Assembly: GCF_000936425.1 (NCBI RefSeq)
Contig: NZ_AVFK01000028.1
Coordinates: forward strand, 1-64,000
Direction of reading: 5' to 3'
DNA length: 64,000 nucleotides
Source: Skermanella aerolata KACC 11604
GTDB lineage: Bacteria; Pseudomonadota; Alphaproteobacteria; Azospirillales; Azospirillaceae
In this document: positions 44,678 through 54,383 of the stretch, piece after piece
How the letters are laid out: every line of letters begins with the position of its first letter
How positions within the stretch are numbered: the first letter of the stretch is position 1
Translations under genes and position numbers: made by a program
The notes under the pieces: model-generated
Databases searched by the model: none
Seen by the model: the letters and a program-made list of their open reading frames with translations, nothing else
What the model was told of the DNA's origin: nothing

Positions 44678-44937
44678 AGAGACTGCGCGGATTAGCGTAG
44701 CTCGATCTTGCCCGCGTGAAGCGGCTTTCAGAGCCGGGCAAGGTCGGCGAGAGGATGGCGATGATCGCCAGGGGTCGCTGTGGAGTACATCCTTATCGAG
44801 CGACACCGACTTGACCCACCGGCTTCTGTACAATGCTTCATCTTGGATGTCCCGCCAGAGGATTTCACCGATACCTGGGTTCATGAGGAGGGGAATTCCA
44901 AAGCGGAGTACACATCGTTTCCGCGATAGCCGCCGGG
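44678..44937. other. Intergenic region, no supported gene
   Basis: A 260-base gap between a small rightward gene and the leftward M20 peptidase gene. A minus-strand reading near 44885 downward (MNPGIGEILWRDIQDEALYR and on) looks protein-like for some 30 residues but has no family match, and no terminator was identified. Confidence 0.4.
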
Positions 44938-46113
44938 TCAGGCAGGGCGGGCCATCCTCAGAACGGTCGTGGCAAGGATCTGGGCACGGGCGAGCAGGGA
45001 GGGAACCTCGATATACTCGTCCGCGGTATGGGCCCTGCCGCCGACCGGGCCGGTGCCGCAGAGGGTAGGCGCTCCCAGGCTGGCGGTGAAACCGGAATCG
45101 GCGCACCCGCCGGTGAACTCGCCCGAGATCGGGTGGCCGAGTTCGGCGGCGACGGAGAGATAGGCGCCGGTCACCGCCTCGCTCGCGGGCGTCGGCACCA
45201 GCGGCAGGAACTCGCTCAGCAGGGTCGCGCGGGAGCGGGTGCCGGGCACCTGGACCTCCGCCATGATCCGCTCCACCGAGGCGACGAGATGGTCGCGCTG
45301 GTCGTTGGTCACGTAGCGGGTGTCGATCTCGCCCCTGGCATGGGGAGCCGTGGTGTTGTGCGACTGGCCGCCGCCGGCAAGCCCGACATTCACGGTGATG
45401 CCCTCGGGCACGCGGGTAAGGCCGTGCAGGGCCACGATCTTGTGCGCCATCTCCCCGATGGCGCTGGCGCCGTCCGTGAAGTTGACGCCGGAATGGGCCG
45501 CCTTCCCCGTCACCTCGAAGGTGAAGTGGAGCCCACCCTTGCGCCCGGTGACCACGTTGCCGGACACGCGCCCCGGCTCGGCGTTGAAGACCGCGCGGGC
45601 TTTTCTGGCTTCCCGCTCGATGAAGGGCCGAGAGGCGAGCGAGCCGATCTCCTCGTCCCCGGTCATCAGGGCGACCAGCGGGATGCCGGGTGCTAATTGC
45701 CTGAAGGCCGCCATGACGAAGGCGTTCATGACCAGCCCGCCCTTCATGTCGGCGACACCGGGGCCATAGGCCCGGCCACCCTCCATGCGGAAGGGCCGGC
45801 GCGACGCCTCGCCCTTGGGGAACACGGTATCGCGGTGGCCCATCAGTAGGAAATTCCGGCCGGCATGGTCCAAGCCGGCATGGTCCGGAACCGTGGCCAT
45901 GCGCATGGCGTCGCCACGTTCCGCGACCGGCTCGGTCCGGACGGCGATCCCGACGGATTGGAAGAATTGGACCAGCCGCGCGCCGACGGCGTCCACACCG
46001 GGCTTGTCGTAGGAGCCGCTGTCGATGTTGACCAATTCGGCCAGCAGCGCCAGCATGGCGGGTTCCCGCTCGGCCAGCCAAGCCCGGATCTCGTGTTCGT
46101 TCGCGTCTTTCAT
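44938..46113 (-). CDS. M20 metallopeptidase, glutamate carboxypeptidase-like
   Basis: The 391-residue enzyme has the M20 zinc set: LLMGHRDTVFPKG (His and metal Asp), YGPGVADMKGG (bridging Asp), TGDEEIGS (catalytic Glu pair), a Glu in NAEPG and a C-terminal His in GRAHTADEY, with a dimerisation lid between (residues about 185-300). It resembles carboxypeptidase G2, which cleaves C-terminal glutamate or N-acyl amino acids. No export signal is present, so it works in the cytoplasm. Its ATG overlaps the iclR stop (ATGA), giving an iclR-M20 unit divergent from the peptide transporter. Confidence 0.9.
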   Translation of the reverse strand: MKDANEHEIRAWLAEREPAMLALLAELVNIDSGSYDKPGVDAVGARLVQFFQSVGIAVRTEPVAERGDAMRMATVPDHAGLDHAGRNFLLMGHRDTVFPKGEASRRPFRMEGGRAYGPGVADMKGGLVMNAFVMAAFRQLAPGIPLVALMTGDEEIGSLASRPFIEREARKARAVFNAEPGRVSGNVVTGRKGGLHFTFEVTGKAAHSGVNFTDGASAIGEMAHKIVALHGLTRVPEGITVNVGLAGGGQSHNTTAPHARGEIDTRYVTNDQRDHLVASVERIMAEVQVPGTRSRATLLSEFLPLVPTPASEAVTGAYLSVAAELGHPISGEFTGGCADSGFTASLGAPTLCGTGPVGGRAHTADEYIEVPSLLARAQILATTVLRMARPA

Positions 46114-46895
46114 GATGCTTCCCTGATTCGTTTGACGGTGGCCCGGCTGAGCGCCTGGGCCGTCTCGATCGCCGGACCGGCGAATTTGCGGGCGTATTCC
46201 TCCGGCGTCCATTCCGCCAGCGAGCCCGCGATATGGACCGCCGCGACCGGGCTGCCGCCGGCGTCGATCACGGCGGCGCCGATCACCACCTCGCCCAGCA
46301 GCACCTGCTCCGCCGCCACCGCGTACCCCTGGCGCCGGACGGCGGCGATTTCCTCCAGCAGGAGGTTTGGGTCCACCAGCGTCTTGGGCGTGAGCGGAGC
46401 CAGGTCGGAGCGCGCGACGATGTCGGCCGCGCGGGCGGGCTCCAGCTCCGCCAGGATTGCCCGGCCGCCCGCGGCGCAGAAGGTCGGCACCCGGCGGCCG
46501 ACCAGCGAGGCCGCGAAATACTCCCGCTCGCTCTGCTGCCGGATCGCGTAGATGACGCTGGTGTCGTCGAACAGCGACAGCTTGATGTGCTGCCCGGAAA
46601 ACCGCCGCAGTTCGATCAGCGCGGGGGTCGCCGCCTCGATCAGCGGGTTGGAGCGGAGATAGTTGTAGGTGACCTCCAGCAGCCGCTTGCCGAGGCCGTA
46701 GCGCCGTGTTTCCGGGCATTTCTCCAGATACCCCGCGAGATGGAGCGTGTGGGCGAAGCGCTGGGCGGCGCTTTTGTCCACGCCGCAGCGGGCCGCGATC
46801 TCCGTCAGCCCGAGGAAACGGTTTCCGCCGTCGAACGCCTGGAGGACGCGCAGCGCCTTCTCCACCGACTGCACCAGCAATGCGTCCCGCGTCAT
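46110..46895 (-). CDS. IclR-family transcriptional regulator
   Basis: A 261-residue protein. N-terminal winged helix (residues about 8-70: SVEKALRVLQAFD, GLTEIAARCGVDKSAAQRFAHTL) and an effector-binding GAF-like domain (YAIRQQSEREYFAASLVGRRVPTFCAAGGRAILAEL split by the usual loop, then HIAGSLAEWTPEEY). It probably regulates the divergent peptide ABC operon and itself; a 15-bp palindrome at 46935-46949 between them is a candidate site. Confidence 0.9.
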   Translation of the reverse strand: MTRDALLVQSVEKALRVLQAFDGGNRFLGLTEIAARCGVDKSAAQRFAHTLHLAGYLEKCPETRRYGLGKRLLEVTYNYLRSNPLIEAATPALIELRRFSGQHIKLSLFDDTSVIYAIRQQSEREYFAASLVGRRVPTFCAAGGRAILAELEPARAADIVARSDLAPLTPKTLVDPNLLLEEIAAVRRQGYAVAAEQVLLGEVVIGAAVIDAGGSPVAAVHIAGSLAEWTPEEYARKFAGPAIETAQALSRATVKRIREAS

Positions 46896-46934
46896 GGATG
46901 CTCCATAGGGCTGATTATTGGGGTTGCCCGCAAA

Positions 46935-46949
46935 TAATATACGGTATTA
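46935..46949. promoter_or_regulatory. Candidate IclR operator TAATA-TACGG-TATTA
   Basis: A 15-bp dyad with perfect 5-bp arms lies 40 bases upstream of iclR and 129 bases upstream of the receptor gene. IclR proteins often bind dyads of this size. An additional ATACGG/CCGTAT pair (46939-46944 and 46963-46968) overlaps it. Confidence 0.4.
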
Positions 46950-47077
46950 AATGATCACAAATCCGTATCGCCATGCAATACGCTATCGCACGGCTACCCG
47001 AAAAGGCAACGGACGGAAAACGTCCCCAGGGAGACTTCATCGGCATGCGCACAGCAAGCAACGGAGGGAGACCGACG

Positions 47078-48616
47078 ATGACAATAGGCACTGGGAAGAT
47101 GCGTATCGGCCTGCTCGCGGCGGCCCTTCTGGCGGGCACCGGCTTGCTCGCCCAGCCGGCCCTGGCCGGAAAATCCGACAACAGCGTCCATCTCGCCTAC
47201 GACCAGGCTCCGGAGAACGTCGATCCCTTCTTCAACAACGTCCGGATCGGCGTCATCATCGGCCAGCATGTCTGGGACACGCTGATCTACCGCGACCCTG
47301 ATACGGGCGAGTACAAGGGGCAGCTCGCGAAATCCTGGCGGCAGGTCGACGACCGGACGCTGGAGTTCGACCTGCGCGAGGGCGTCAAGTTCCACAACGG
47401 CGAGGAGTTCGACGCCGACGATGTCGTCTATACCCTAAACTTCGTTTCCAAGCCGGATAGCGGCGTCACGACCCAGCAGAACGTCGCCTGGATCGAGAAA
47501 GCGGAGAAGCTGGACAAGTACAAGGTCCGGGTGACGACCAAGCAGGTCTTCCCGGCCGCGATCGAGTACCTGTCCGGCCCGGTGGTCATGCACCCCAATG
47601 AGTATTACGCCAAGGTCGGCCCGCAGGGCCAGAACCAGAAGCCGGTCGGTACCGGCCCCTTCCGCGTGGCCGCGCACGAGATGGGCAAGTCGATCACGCT
47701 GGAGAAGAACCCGGACTACTTCAAGGACTCGCCCAAGAAGCAGGGGCCGATCGAGACGGTCGAGATCCGCTTCATCCCCGACCGCCAGACCCAGATGGCC
47801 GAGGTGCTGTCCGAGGGCGTCGACCTGATCATGCACGTGCCCAAGGACCAGGCCGATCAGATCGGAATGGTGCCGCACCTGAAGGTCGTCAGCGGCGAGA
47901 CGATGCGCATCGTCTTCATGCAGATGAACACCCTGGACAACACGCCGGCGCCGGCCCTGAAGGACGAGCGGGTGCGCCGTGCGATCATCCACGCGATCGA
48001 CCGCGAGACCATGGTCAAGGAGATCGTCGGCGCCGGGTCGCGGGTGATCCACACAATCTGCTTCCCCGAGCAGTTCGGCTGCACCGACGAGGGCGCGCCG
48101 CGCTACGAGTACGATCCGGCGAAGGCCCGGCAGCTGCTGAAGGAGGCCAGATTCCCCAACGGGATCGAGCTGAACATCGTGGCCTATCGGGAGCGCAACC
48201 AGACCGAGGCCATGATCGGCTATCTCCAGGCTGCCGGTATCAAGGCGAACCTCAACTTCCTGCAATACGCGGCCATGCGGGAACAGATCCGCGGCAACAA
48301 GGCCATGCTGACGCACCAGACCTGGGGCTCGTTCTCGGTCAACGACGTGTCCGCCTCGACGCCGGTCTATTTCAAGTTCGAGAGCGACGACATCACGCGC
48401 GACCCGGAGGTGCGCGACTTGCTCCAGAAGGGCGACACCAGCGTCGATCCGGAAGCGCGGAAGGAAGCCTACGGCAAGGCGCTGGCGCTGATCGCCGAGC
48501 GGGCCTACGCGGTGCCGCTCTACTCGCTTCCCGTCTACTACGTCGCGGCCAAGGACCTCGAGTTCAAGGCTTACGCCGACGAGATGCCGCGCTTCTGGGA
48601 GATGACCTGGAACTGA
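47078..48616 (+). CDS. Peptide-type ABC transporter substrate-binding protein (DppA/SBP_bac_5)
   Basis: From ATG 47078 (GGAGGGAG upstream) the 512-residue protein begins with a Sec signal ending QPALAG. Family motifs: ENVDPFFNNVRIG, LAKSWRQVDDRTLEFDLREGVKF split at normal positions, GTGPFRVA, DERVRRAIIHAIDRETMV, YEYDPAKARQLLKEA. The ligand is likely a peptide or modified amino acid, as M20 hydrolases are encoded on both sides. A G+C-rich stem-loop just after the stop (about 48617-48637) may raise receptor mRNA over the permease mRNA. Confidence 0.92.
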   Translation: MTIGTGKMRIGLLAAALLAGTGLLAQPALAGKSDNSVHLAYDQAPENVDPFFNNVRIGVIIGQHVWDTLIYRDPDTGEYKGQLAKSWRQVDDRTLEFDLREGVKFHNGEEFDADDVVYTLNFVSKPDSGVTTQQNVAWIEKAEKLDKYKVRVTTKQVFPAAIEYLSGPVVMHPNEYYAKVGPQGQNQKPVGTGPFRVAAHEMGKSITLEKNPDYFKDSPKKQGPIETVEIRFIPDRQTQMAEVLSEGVDLIMHVPKDQADQIGMVPHLKVVSGETMRIVFMQMNTLDNTPAPALKDERVRRAIIHAIDRETMVKEIVGAGSRVIHTICFPEQFGCTDEGAPRYEYDPAKARQLLKEARFPNGIELNIVAYRERNQTEAMIGYLQAAGIKANLNFLQYAAMREQIRGNKAMLTHQTWGSFSVNDVSASTPVYFKFESDDITRDPEVRDLLQKGDTSVDPEARKEAYGKALALIAERAYAVPLYSLPVYYVAAKDLEFKAYADEMPRFWEMTWN

Positions 48617-48692
48617 GGCCCCTCCGTCGGGCGGGGCGCCGACTGGAGCCTGGACGGCGTCCCGTCCGCCTTTCGCAGAAAAGGACCTCGAC

Positions 48693-49610
48693 TTGGCACT
48701 TTTCATCATCAAGAGGCTTGGCCTCGCGCTGCTCGTGGCGCTCACCGTCTCGATCATATCCTTCGTCCTGCTGCGCACCTCGGGCGATGCCGCCATCGCC
48801 ATCGCCGGCGAGGGCGCACGGGACATCGATATCGAGGCGATCCGGCAGGCCTACGGGCTGGACCGGCCGCTGGCGGTGCAATACCTGATCTGGCTGGGGC
48901 AGACGCTGGGCGGCGATTTCGGGCAGTCGCTCTATTTCAAGACCGACGTGGTCGACCTGGTGCTCGCCAAGGCGCCGGTGACGCTGCTCCTGGGGCTGCT
49001 CTCGCTGGCGTTCGCGCTGCTGGTCGCGATCCCGCTGGGCGTGCTGGCGGCGGTCTTCGCCAACAGCTGGATCGACCGGGCGGCGCTCGCCGTCGCGGTG
49101 TTCGGGCAGGCCATGCCGAACTTCTTCTTCGCGCTGCTGCTGGTCATGCTGTTCTCGATCACGTTCCGCTGGCTGCCGGTCTCCGGCTCGGGAAGCTGGC
49201 TGCATTTCGTGATGCCGACGGTGGCGCTGGGCTACTACGCGGCGCCCGCCTTCATGCGGCTGGTCCGGGCCGGCATGGTCGAGGTGCTGTCGGCCGACTA
49301 CGTGCGGACGGCGCGCGCCAAGGGACTGCCGACCCGCACGGTCGTGTTCAAGCACGCGCTGCGCAACGCCATCGTCCCGGTGGTGGCGCTGTCCGCCGTC
49401 CAGCTCGGATACCTGCTCGGCGGGTCGGTGGTGATCGAGACCATCTTCGCCCTGGATGGGCTGGGGTTCCTCGCCTACCAGAGCATCACCCACAAGGACT
49501 TCCCGGTGATCCAGGCCGTGGTGGTGATGCTGTCGGTGATCTACGTGCTGCTCACGCTTCTGGGAGACATCGCCAATGCCTGGCTCGATCCGCGGATTCG
49601 GGTGGCTTGA
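48693..49610 (+). CDS. Peptide ABC permease, DppB-like
   Basis: A 305-residue inner-membrane protein starting at TTG 48693 with AAAGGA upstream. It has the opening FIIKRLGLALLVALTVSIIS, YGLDRPLAVQYL, GDFGQS, and the ATPase-contact loop near 205-220 (RTARAKGLPTRTVVFKHALRNA). About six membrane segments are expected. It pairs with the next gene, which starts three bases later. Confidence 0.92.
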   Translation: MALFIIKRLGLALLVALTVSIISFVLLRTSGDAAIAIAGEGARDIDIEAIRQAYGLDRPLAVQYLIWLGQTLGGDFGQSLYFKTDVVDLVLAKAPVTLLLGLLSLAFALLVAIPLGVLAAVFANSWIDRAALAVAVFGQAMPNFFFALLLVMLFSITFRWLPVSGSGSWLHFVMPTVALGYYAAPAFMRLVRAGMVEVLSADYVRTARAKGLPTRTVVFKHALRNAIVPVVALSAVQLGYLLGGSVVIETIFALDGLGFLAYQSITHKDFPVIQAVVVMLSVIYVLLTLLGDIANAWLDPRIRVA

Positions 49611-49613
49611 GCC

Positions 49614-50534
49614 ATGACCGGAACAGCATTTCCTCCCGCCACCTCCGCCCCATCCAGCGCCGCCGCGGTGGCCGAGCTGAGCGCCGGAGCCCGGCTGCGC
49701 CGGCGCATGTTCGGCCAGAAGAGCTTCGTCTTCGGCGTCGGGCTGCTGCTCGTCATCGTCGCGGTGGCCCTGCTGGCGCCCGTGCTGGCGCCGCACGATC
49801 CCTATGCCCAGAACCTGTCGCAGCGCATGGTCCCGCCGTTCTGGTACGCCAAGGGCGGCTGGGAACACCTGCTCGGCACCGACAACCTGGGCCGCGACTA
49901 TCTCTCCCGCCTGCTCTACGGCGCCCGCATTTCGCTGCTGATCGGCCTGTCGGTGATGGTCATCTCCGGCCTGATCGGCACGACCCTGGGGCTGCTGGCG
50001 GGCTATTTCGGCGGTAAGGCCGATCTGATCGTGACTTTCCTGATCACGACCCGGCTCGCCATGCCGGTGATCCTGGTGGCGCTGGCCGTGGTCGCCATGG
50101 TCGGCGGCTCGCTGCCGGTGGTGATCCTGGTGCTGGGCCTGCTCAAGTGGGACCGCTTCGCGGTCGTCATGCGGAGCGCCACCCAGCAGGCCCGCGCGCT
50201 CGACTACGTGACGGCGGCGGAGGCGGCCGGCGCCTCGACGCCGCGGATCATCCTGGGCGAGATCCTGCCCAACGTCTTCCCCCAGCTGATCGTCGTCGCC
50301 ACGCTCGAAGCGGCGAGCGCCATCCTGCTGGAAGCGGCGCTGTCCTTCCTCGGCCTGGGCGTGCAGCCGCCGCTGCCCTCCTGGGGTCTGATGATCTCGG
50401 AAGCGAAGACCTACATGTTCTTCTCGTTCTGGCTGATCGCGATACCCGGAACCCTGCTGGCGCTGCTGGTGCTGTCGATCAACCTGGCGGGCGACGGGCT
50501 GCGCGACGTCGTGGCGCCGGAAGGACGGGGCTGA
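49614..50534 (+). CDS. Peptide ABC permease, DppC-like
   Basis: A 306-residue permease with an N-terminal cytoplasmic leader, then RRRMFGQKSFVFGVGLLLV, HLLGTDNLGRDYLSRLLYGAR, LSFLGLGVQPPLPSWGLMI and the contact loop YVTAAEAAGASTPRIILGEILP. All are hallmarks of DppC/OppC. It lies between dppB-like and the two ATPase genes in a tightly packed operon. Confidence 0.93.
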   Translation: MTGTAFPPATSAPSSAAAVAELSAGARLRRRMFGQKSFVFGVGLLLVIVAVALLAPVLAPHDPYAQNLSQRMVPPFWYAKGGWEHLLGTDNLGRDYLSRLLYGARISLLIGLSVMVISGLIGTTLGLLAGYFGGKADLIVTFLITTRLAMPVILVALAVVAMVGGSLPVVILVLGLLKWDRFAVVMRSATQQARALDYVTAAEAAGASTPRIILGEILPNVFPQLIVVATLEAASAILLEAALSFLGLGVQPPLPSWGLMISEAKTYMFFSFWLIAIPGTLLALLVLSINLAGDGLRDVVAPEGRG

Positions 50535-50536
50535 CC

Positions 50537-51501
50537 ATGACCCGTCCCATCCTGGAAGTGGCGAACCTGTCGGTCGACATCAGGACCGCCGGGGGAACCC
50601 TGCAAGCCGTCCGCGACGTGTCGTTCTCGGTCGGGCGCGGCGAGACGCTGTGCCTGGTCGGTGAATCCGGCTGCGGCAAGTCGGTAACCTCGCTCGCCAT
50701 CATGGACCTGCTGCCCCGGGCGGCGACCCGCCGCGTCTCGCGGCTGGCGTTCGACGGCGTCGATCTCGCCCGCAGCGGCAAGGGCGCCGTCAACGCGCTG
50801 CGCGGCAACCGCATGGCGATGATCTTCCAGGAACCGATGACCGCGCTGAACCCGGCCTACACGATCGGCGACCAGCTGACCGAGGGCTATCGCCGCCACA
50901 AGAAGGCGGGTGCTGCGGAGGCCCGCGAGCGGGCGGTCCACCTGCTGGAGAAGGTCGGCATCGCCGCGGCCGGCGACCGGCTGGGCCAGTATCCGCACCA
51001 GCTCTCCGGCGGGCTGAGGCAGCGCATCATGATCGCCATGGCGCTGATGTGCGGCCCCGACCTGGTGATCGCCGACGAGCCGACGACGGCGCTGGACGTG
51101 ACGATCCAGGCGCAGATCCTGCGCCTGCTCGCCGAATTGCAGCGCGAGCTGGGCATCGCCCTGGTCCTGATCACCCACGACCTGGGAGTGGTCGGCCGCA
51201 TCGCCGACCGGGTCGCCGTGATGTATGCCGGCGAGGTCGTGGAGAACGGCACGGCGGCCGAGATCTTCACCCACCCGCGCCACCCCTATACCCAGGGGCT
51301 GATGGACTGCATCCCGTTGCCGGGCAGGACCAAACCCGGCGAGCGGCTGGGCGTGATCCCCGGCGTGGTCCCGTCGCTGGTCGGCGGGATCCAGGGCTGC
51401 CCCTTCCGCGATCGCTGTCCCCACGCCCGGCCCGTCTGTGCCGAGACCCCGCCCGTGAAGACACAGGGCGAGCACGCCTGGCGCTGCATCCTGGAGGACG
51501 C

Positions 51502-51505
<4 letters not shown>
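50537..51505 (+). CDS. Peptide ABC ATPase, DppD-like
   Basis: ATG 50537 is two bases after the previous stop; 322 residues. Walker [25 protein letters not shown] signature, Walker [15 protein letters not shown] and switch His in ITHDLGVVG. The C-terminal oligopeptide domain has [14 protein letters not shown], the Cys set that binds an iron-sulphur cluster in some peptide transporters. The stop overlaps the next start (ATGA). Confidence 0.92.
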
Positions 51506-52523
<1,018 letters not shown>

Positions 52524-52527
<4 letters not shown>

Positions 52528-53912
52528 GCCGCGACGCCGCCATCGCCCGTGCGACAGACTATTTCGATTCCGGCGCCTTCCGCACGGACCTCGCCCGCCG
52601 TGTCGCCTTGCGGACCGAAAGCCAGAACCCCGAGCGGAAGCCCCTGCTCGACGCCTATGTCGAGGAGGAGATGCGGCCGGCGCTCGAAGCCCTGGGCTTC
52701 ACCTGCGATACCGTCCGGCACGAGCGCGCCGGGGGGCCGTTCCTGATCGCCGAGCGGATCGAGGACAGGTCGCGCCCGACCGTCCTTGGCTACGGCCACG
52801 GCGACGTGATCCGGGGCCTGGACGACGGCTGGAGCGAGGGGCTGTCGCCCTGGGAGATGCGCGAGGTCGGCGACCGCTGGTACGGGCGCGGCGTCGTGGA
52901 CAACAAGGGCCAGCACTCGATCAATCTCGGCGGCCTCAAGGCGGTGCTGGAAACCCGGGGGAAACTGGGCTTCAACGCCAAGTACCTGATCGAGATGGGC
53001 GAGGAGACCGGTTCGCCGGGCCTGCGGGAAGTCTGCACCGAGCACCGGGACCGGCTGGCCGCCGACGTGCTGATCGCCTCCGACGGTCCCCGGCTCTCGG
53101 CGGAGCGGCCGACCGTCTTCCTCGGCTCGCGCGGCGGCGTCACCTTCGACCTGTGGATCGACGCGCGGGATGGCGGGCATCATTCCGGCAACTGGGGCGG
53201 CCTGCTGTCCAACCCCGGCATCCAGCTCGCCCACGCCATCGCCAGCCTGGTCGGCCCGACCGGTCAGATCCGGGTGCCCGAGCTGGTGCCGGCCGAGGTG
53301 CCCGCGAGCGTTCGCCGGGCGCTTGCCGACTGCGAGGTGGACGGCGGACCGGACGGTCCCGCCGTCGAGCCCTGGTGGGGCGAGCCCGGCCTGACTCCGG
53401 CCGAGCGGGTGTTCGGCTGGTGTTCGCTGGAGGTGCTGGCCTATGAGACCGGCAATCCGAAGACGCCGGTCAACGCCATCCCGCCGCGCGCCTGGGCGCG
53501 CCTTCAGCTCCGCTTCGTCGTGGGGGTCGATGCCCAGGCCGTGCTTCCCGCCGTGCGCCGGCACCTGGACCGGCACGGCTTCCCGATGGTGCAGGCCGCT
53601 CTGTCGCGGGAGGAGATCTTCCGGGCGACGCGCCTGGATCCGGAGGACCCCTGGGTGACCTGGGCCGTGGACTCGATCGCCCGGACGACGGGGAAGAAGC
53701 CGGCGATCCTGCCCAACCTGGGCGGCTCCCTGCCGAACGACACCTTCTCCGAGATCCTCGGCATGCGGACCGTCTGGGTCCCGCACTCCTATCCGTCCTG
53801 CTCGCAGCATGCGCCCAACGAGCACCTGCCGGTGGCGATCGCCCGGGAAGGTCTGGCGATGATGGCCGGGCTGTACTGGGACCTGGGGGAAGCCGAAGTG
53901 CCGGCCCGCTGA
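52524..53912 (+). CDS. M20-family dipeptidase/amidohydrolase
   Basis: A 462-residue zinc hydrolase of the M20 dipeptidase branch: GYGHGDVI (His and first Asp), YGRGVVDNKGQ (bridging Asp), EMGEETGSPGL (Glu pair), a lid domain beginning about residue 205 with HHSGNWGG, and SCSQHAPNEHL providing the last His. It is the final gene of the transporter operon and likely hydrolyses the imported peptide or N-acyl compound. It is not a close copy of the M20 enzyme at 44938, so two hydrolytic steps or substrates are suggested. Confidence 0.9.
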
Positions 53913-53970
53913 CACCGACGGGCCGCTAGCATTCTGATTCAAAAGAATAATTTCCGTTCACATGCGGGCC

Positions 53971-54036
53971 GTTGTCGGGCCACGGCCCAACCTACGAAGC
54001 AAGAGCCTGTAGGTTGGGCTGTGGCCCAACGACAAC
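53971..54036. repeat. REP-like palindromic element
   Basis: GTTGTCGGGCCACGGCCCAACCTAC (first 25 bases, 53971-53995, read here in two halves) faces GTAGGTTGGGCTGTGGCCCAACGACAAC across a 13-base loop. The arms match except one substitution and a three-base insertion. Such GTTGGGCC/AGCCCAAC hairpins are common dispersed intergenic repeats in proteobacteria. It sits inside the broken receptor gene next door. Confidence 0.65.
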
Positions 54037-54189
54037 TCGCCATGGTTCCGGGTTCGACCTAATCTCCTGCTCGTTCACGGCACTGGCAGTTTCCCGGTCC
54101 GCGCCGGTCGGGTAGGGCACGATCATCATGACCGGCTGCGCCGGGTAGGCATCGGCGATAGCGACGATCATGCGGGTCACGCTTGCCAT
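53992..54189 (-). pseudogene. Fragment of a tricarboxylate-type (Bug/TctC) substrate receptor
   Basis: The minus-strand frame from ATG 54189 (AGGA upstream) reads about 40 residues that resemble a Bug receptor start: ADAYPAQPVMMIVPYPTGADRETAS corresponds to the usual AYPxxPIxxIVPFPxGGxxD region (split here for length). Afterwards it runs into the REP-like element and stops at 53992. Bug receptors are about 320 residues, so nearly all of the gene has been lost. Confidence 0.5.
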
Positions 54190-54383
54190 GGCTCGGTGTC
54201 CTTCCCCCGATTATGATTTTTGACGCTTGCCGCGTGAGCTGGAATGGGAAGTCAATCGTCGGGAAGATGCCCGAATTCCGCCAGCATTTCCCCTGTTGGA
54301 AGGTTCGGGTGTTTTGCATTCCGGCAATTTCCAATAGGGTCGGCCTTTTCCACCCCGTTTCACCGGCGAGGAACTTCATCGAG

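Noticed and set aside
44678-44937. Minus-strand frame MNPGIGEILWRD and on as a gene
   Set aside because: Short, no ribosome-binding site that is convincing, runs on into the M20 gene in another frame, and no family resemblance.
54183-54383. N-terminal extension of the S9 peptidase
   Set aside because: The 67 extra residues lack family similarity, overlap the receptor fragment start region, and a better ribosome-binding site precedes ATG 54384.
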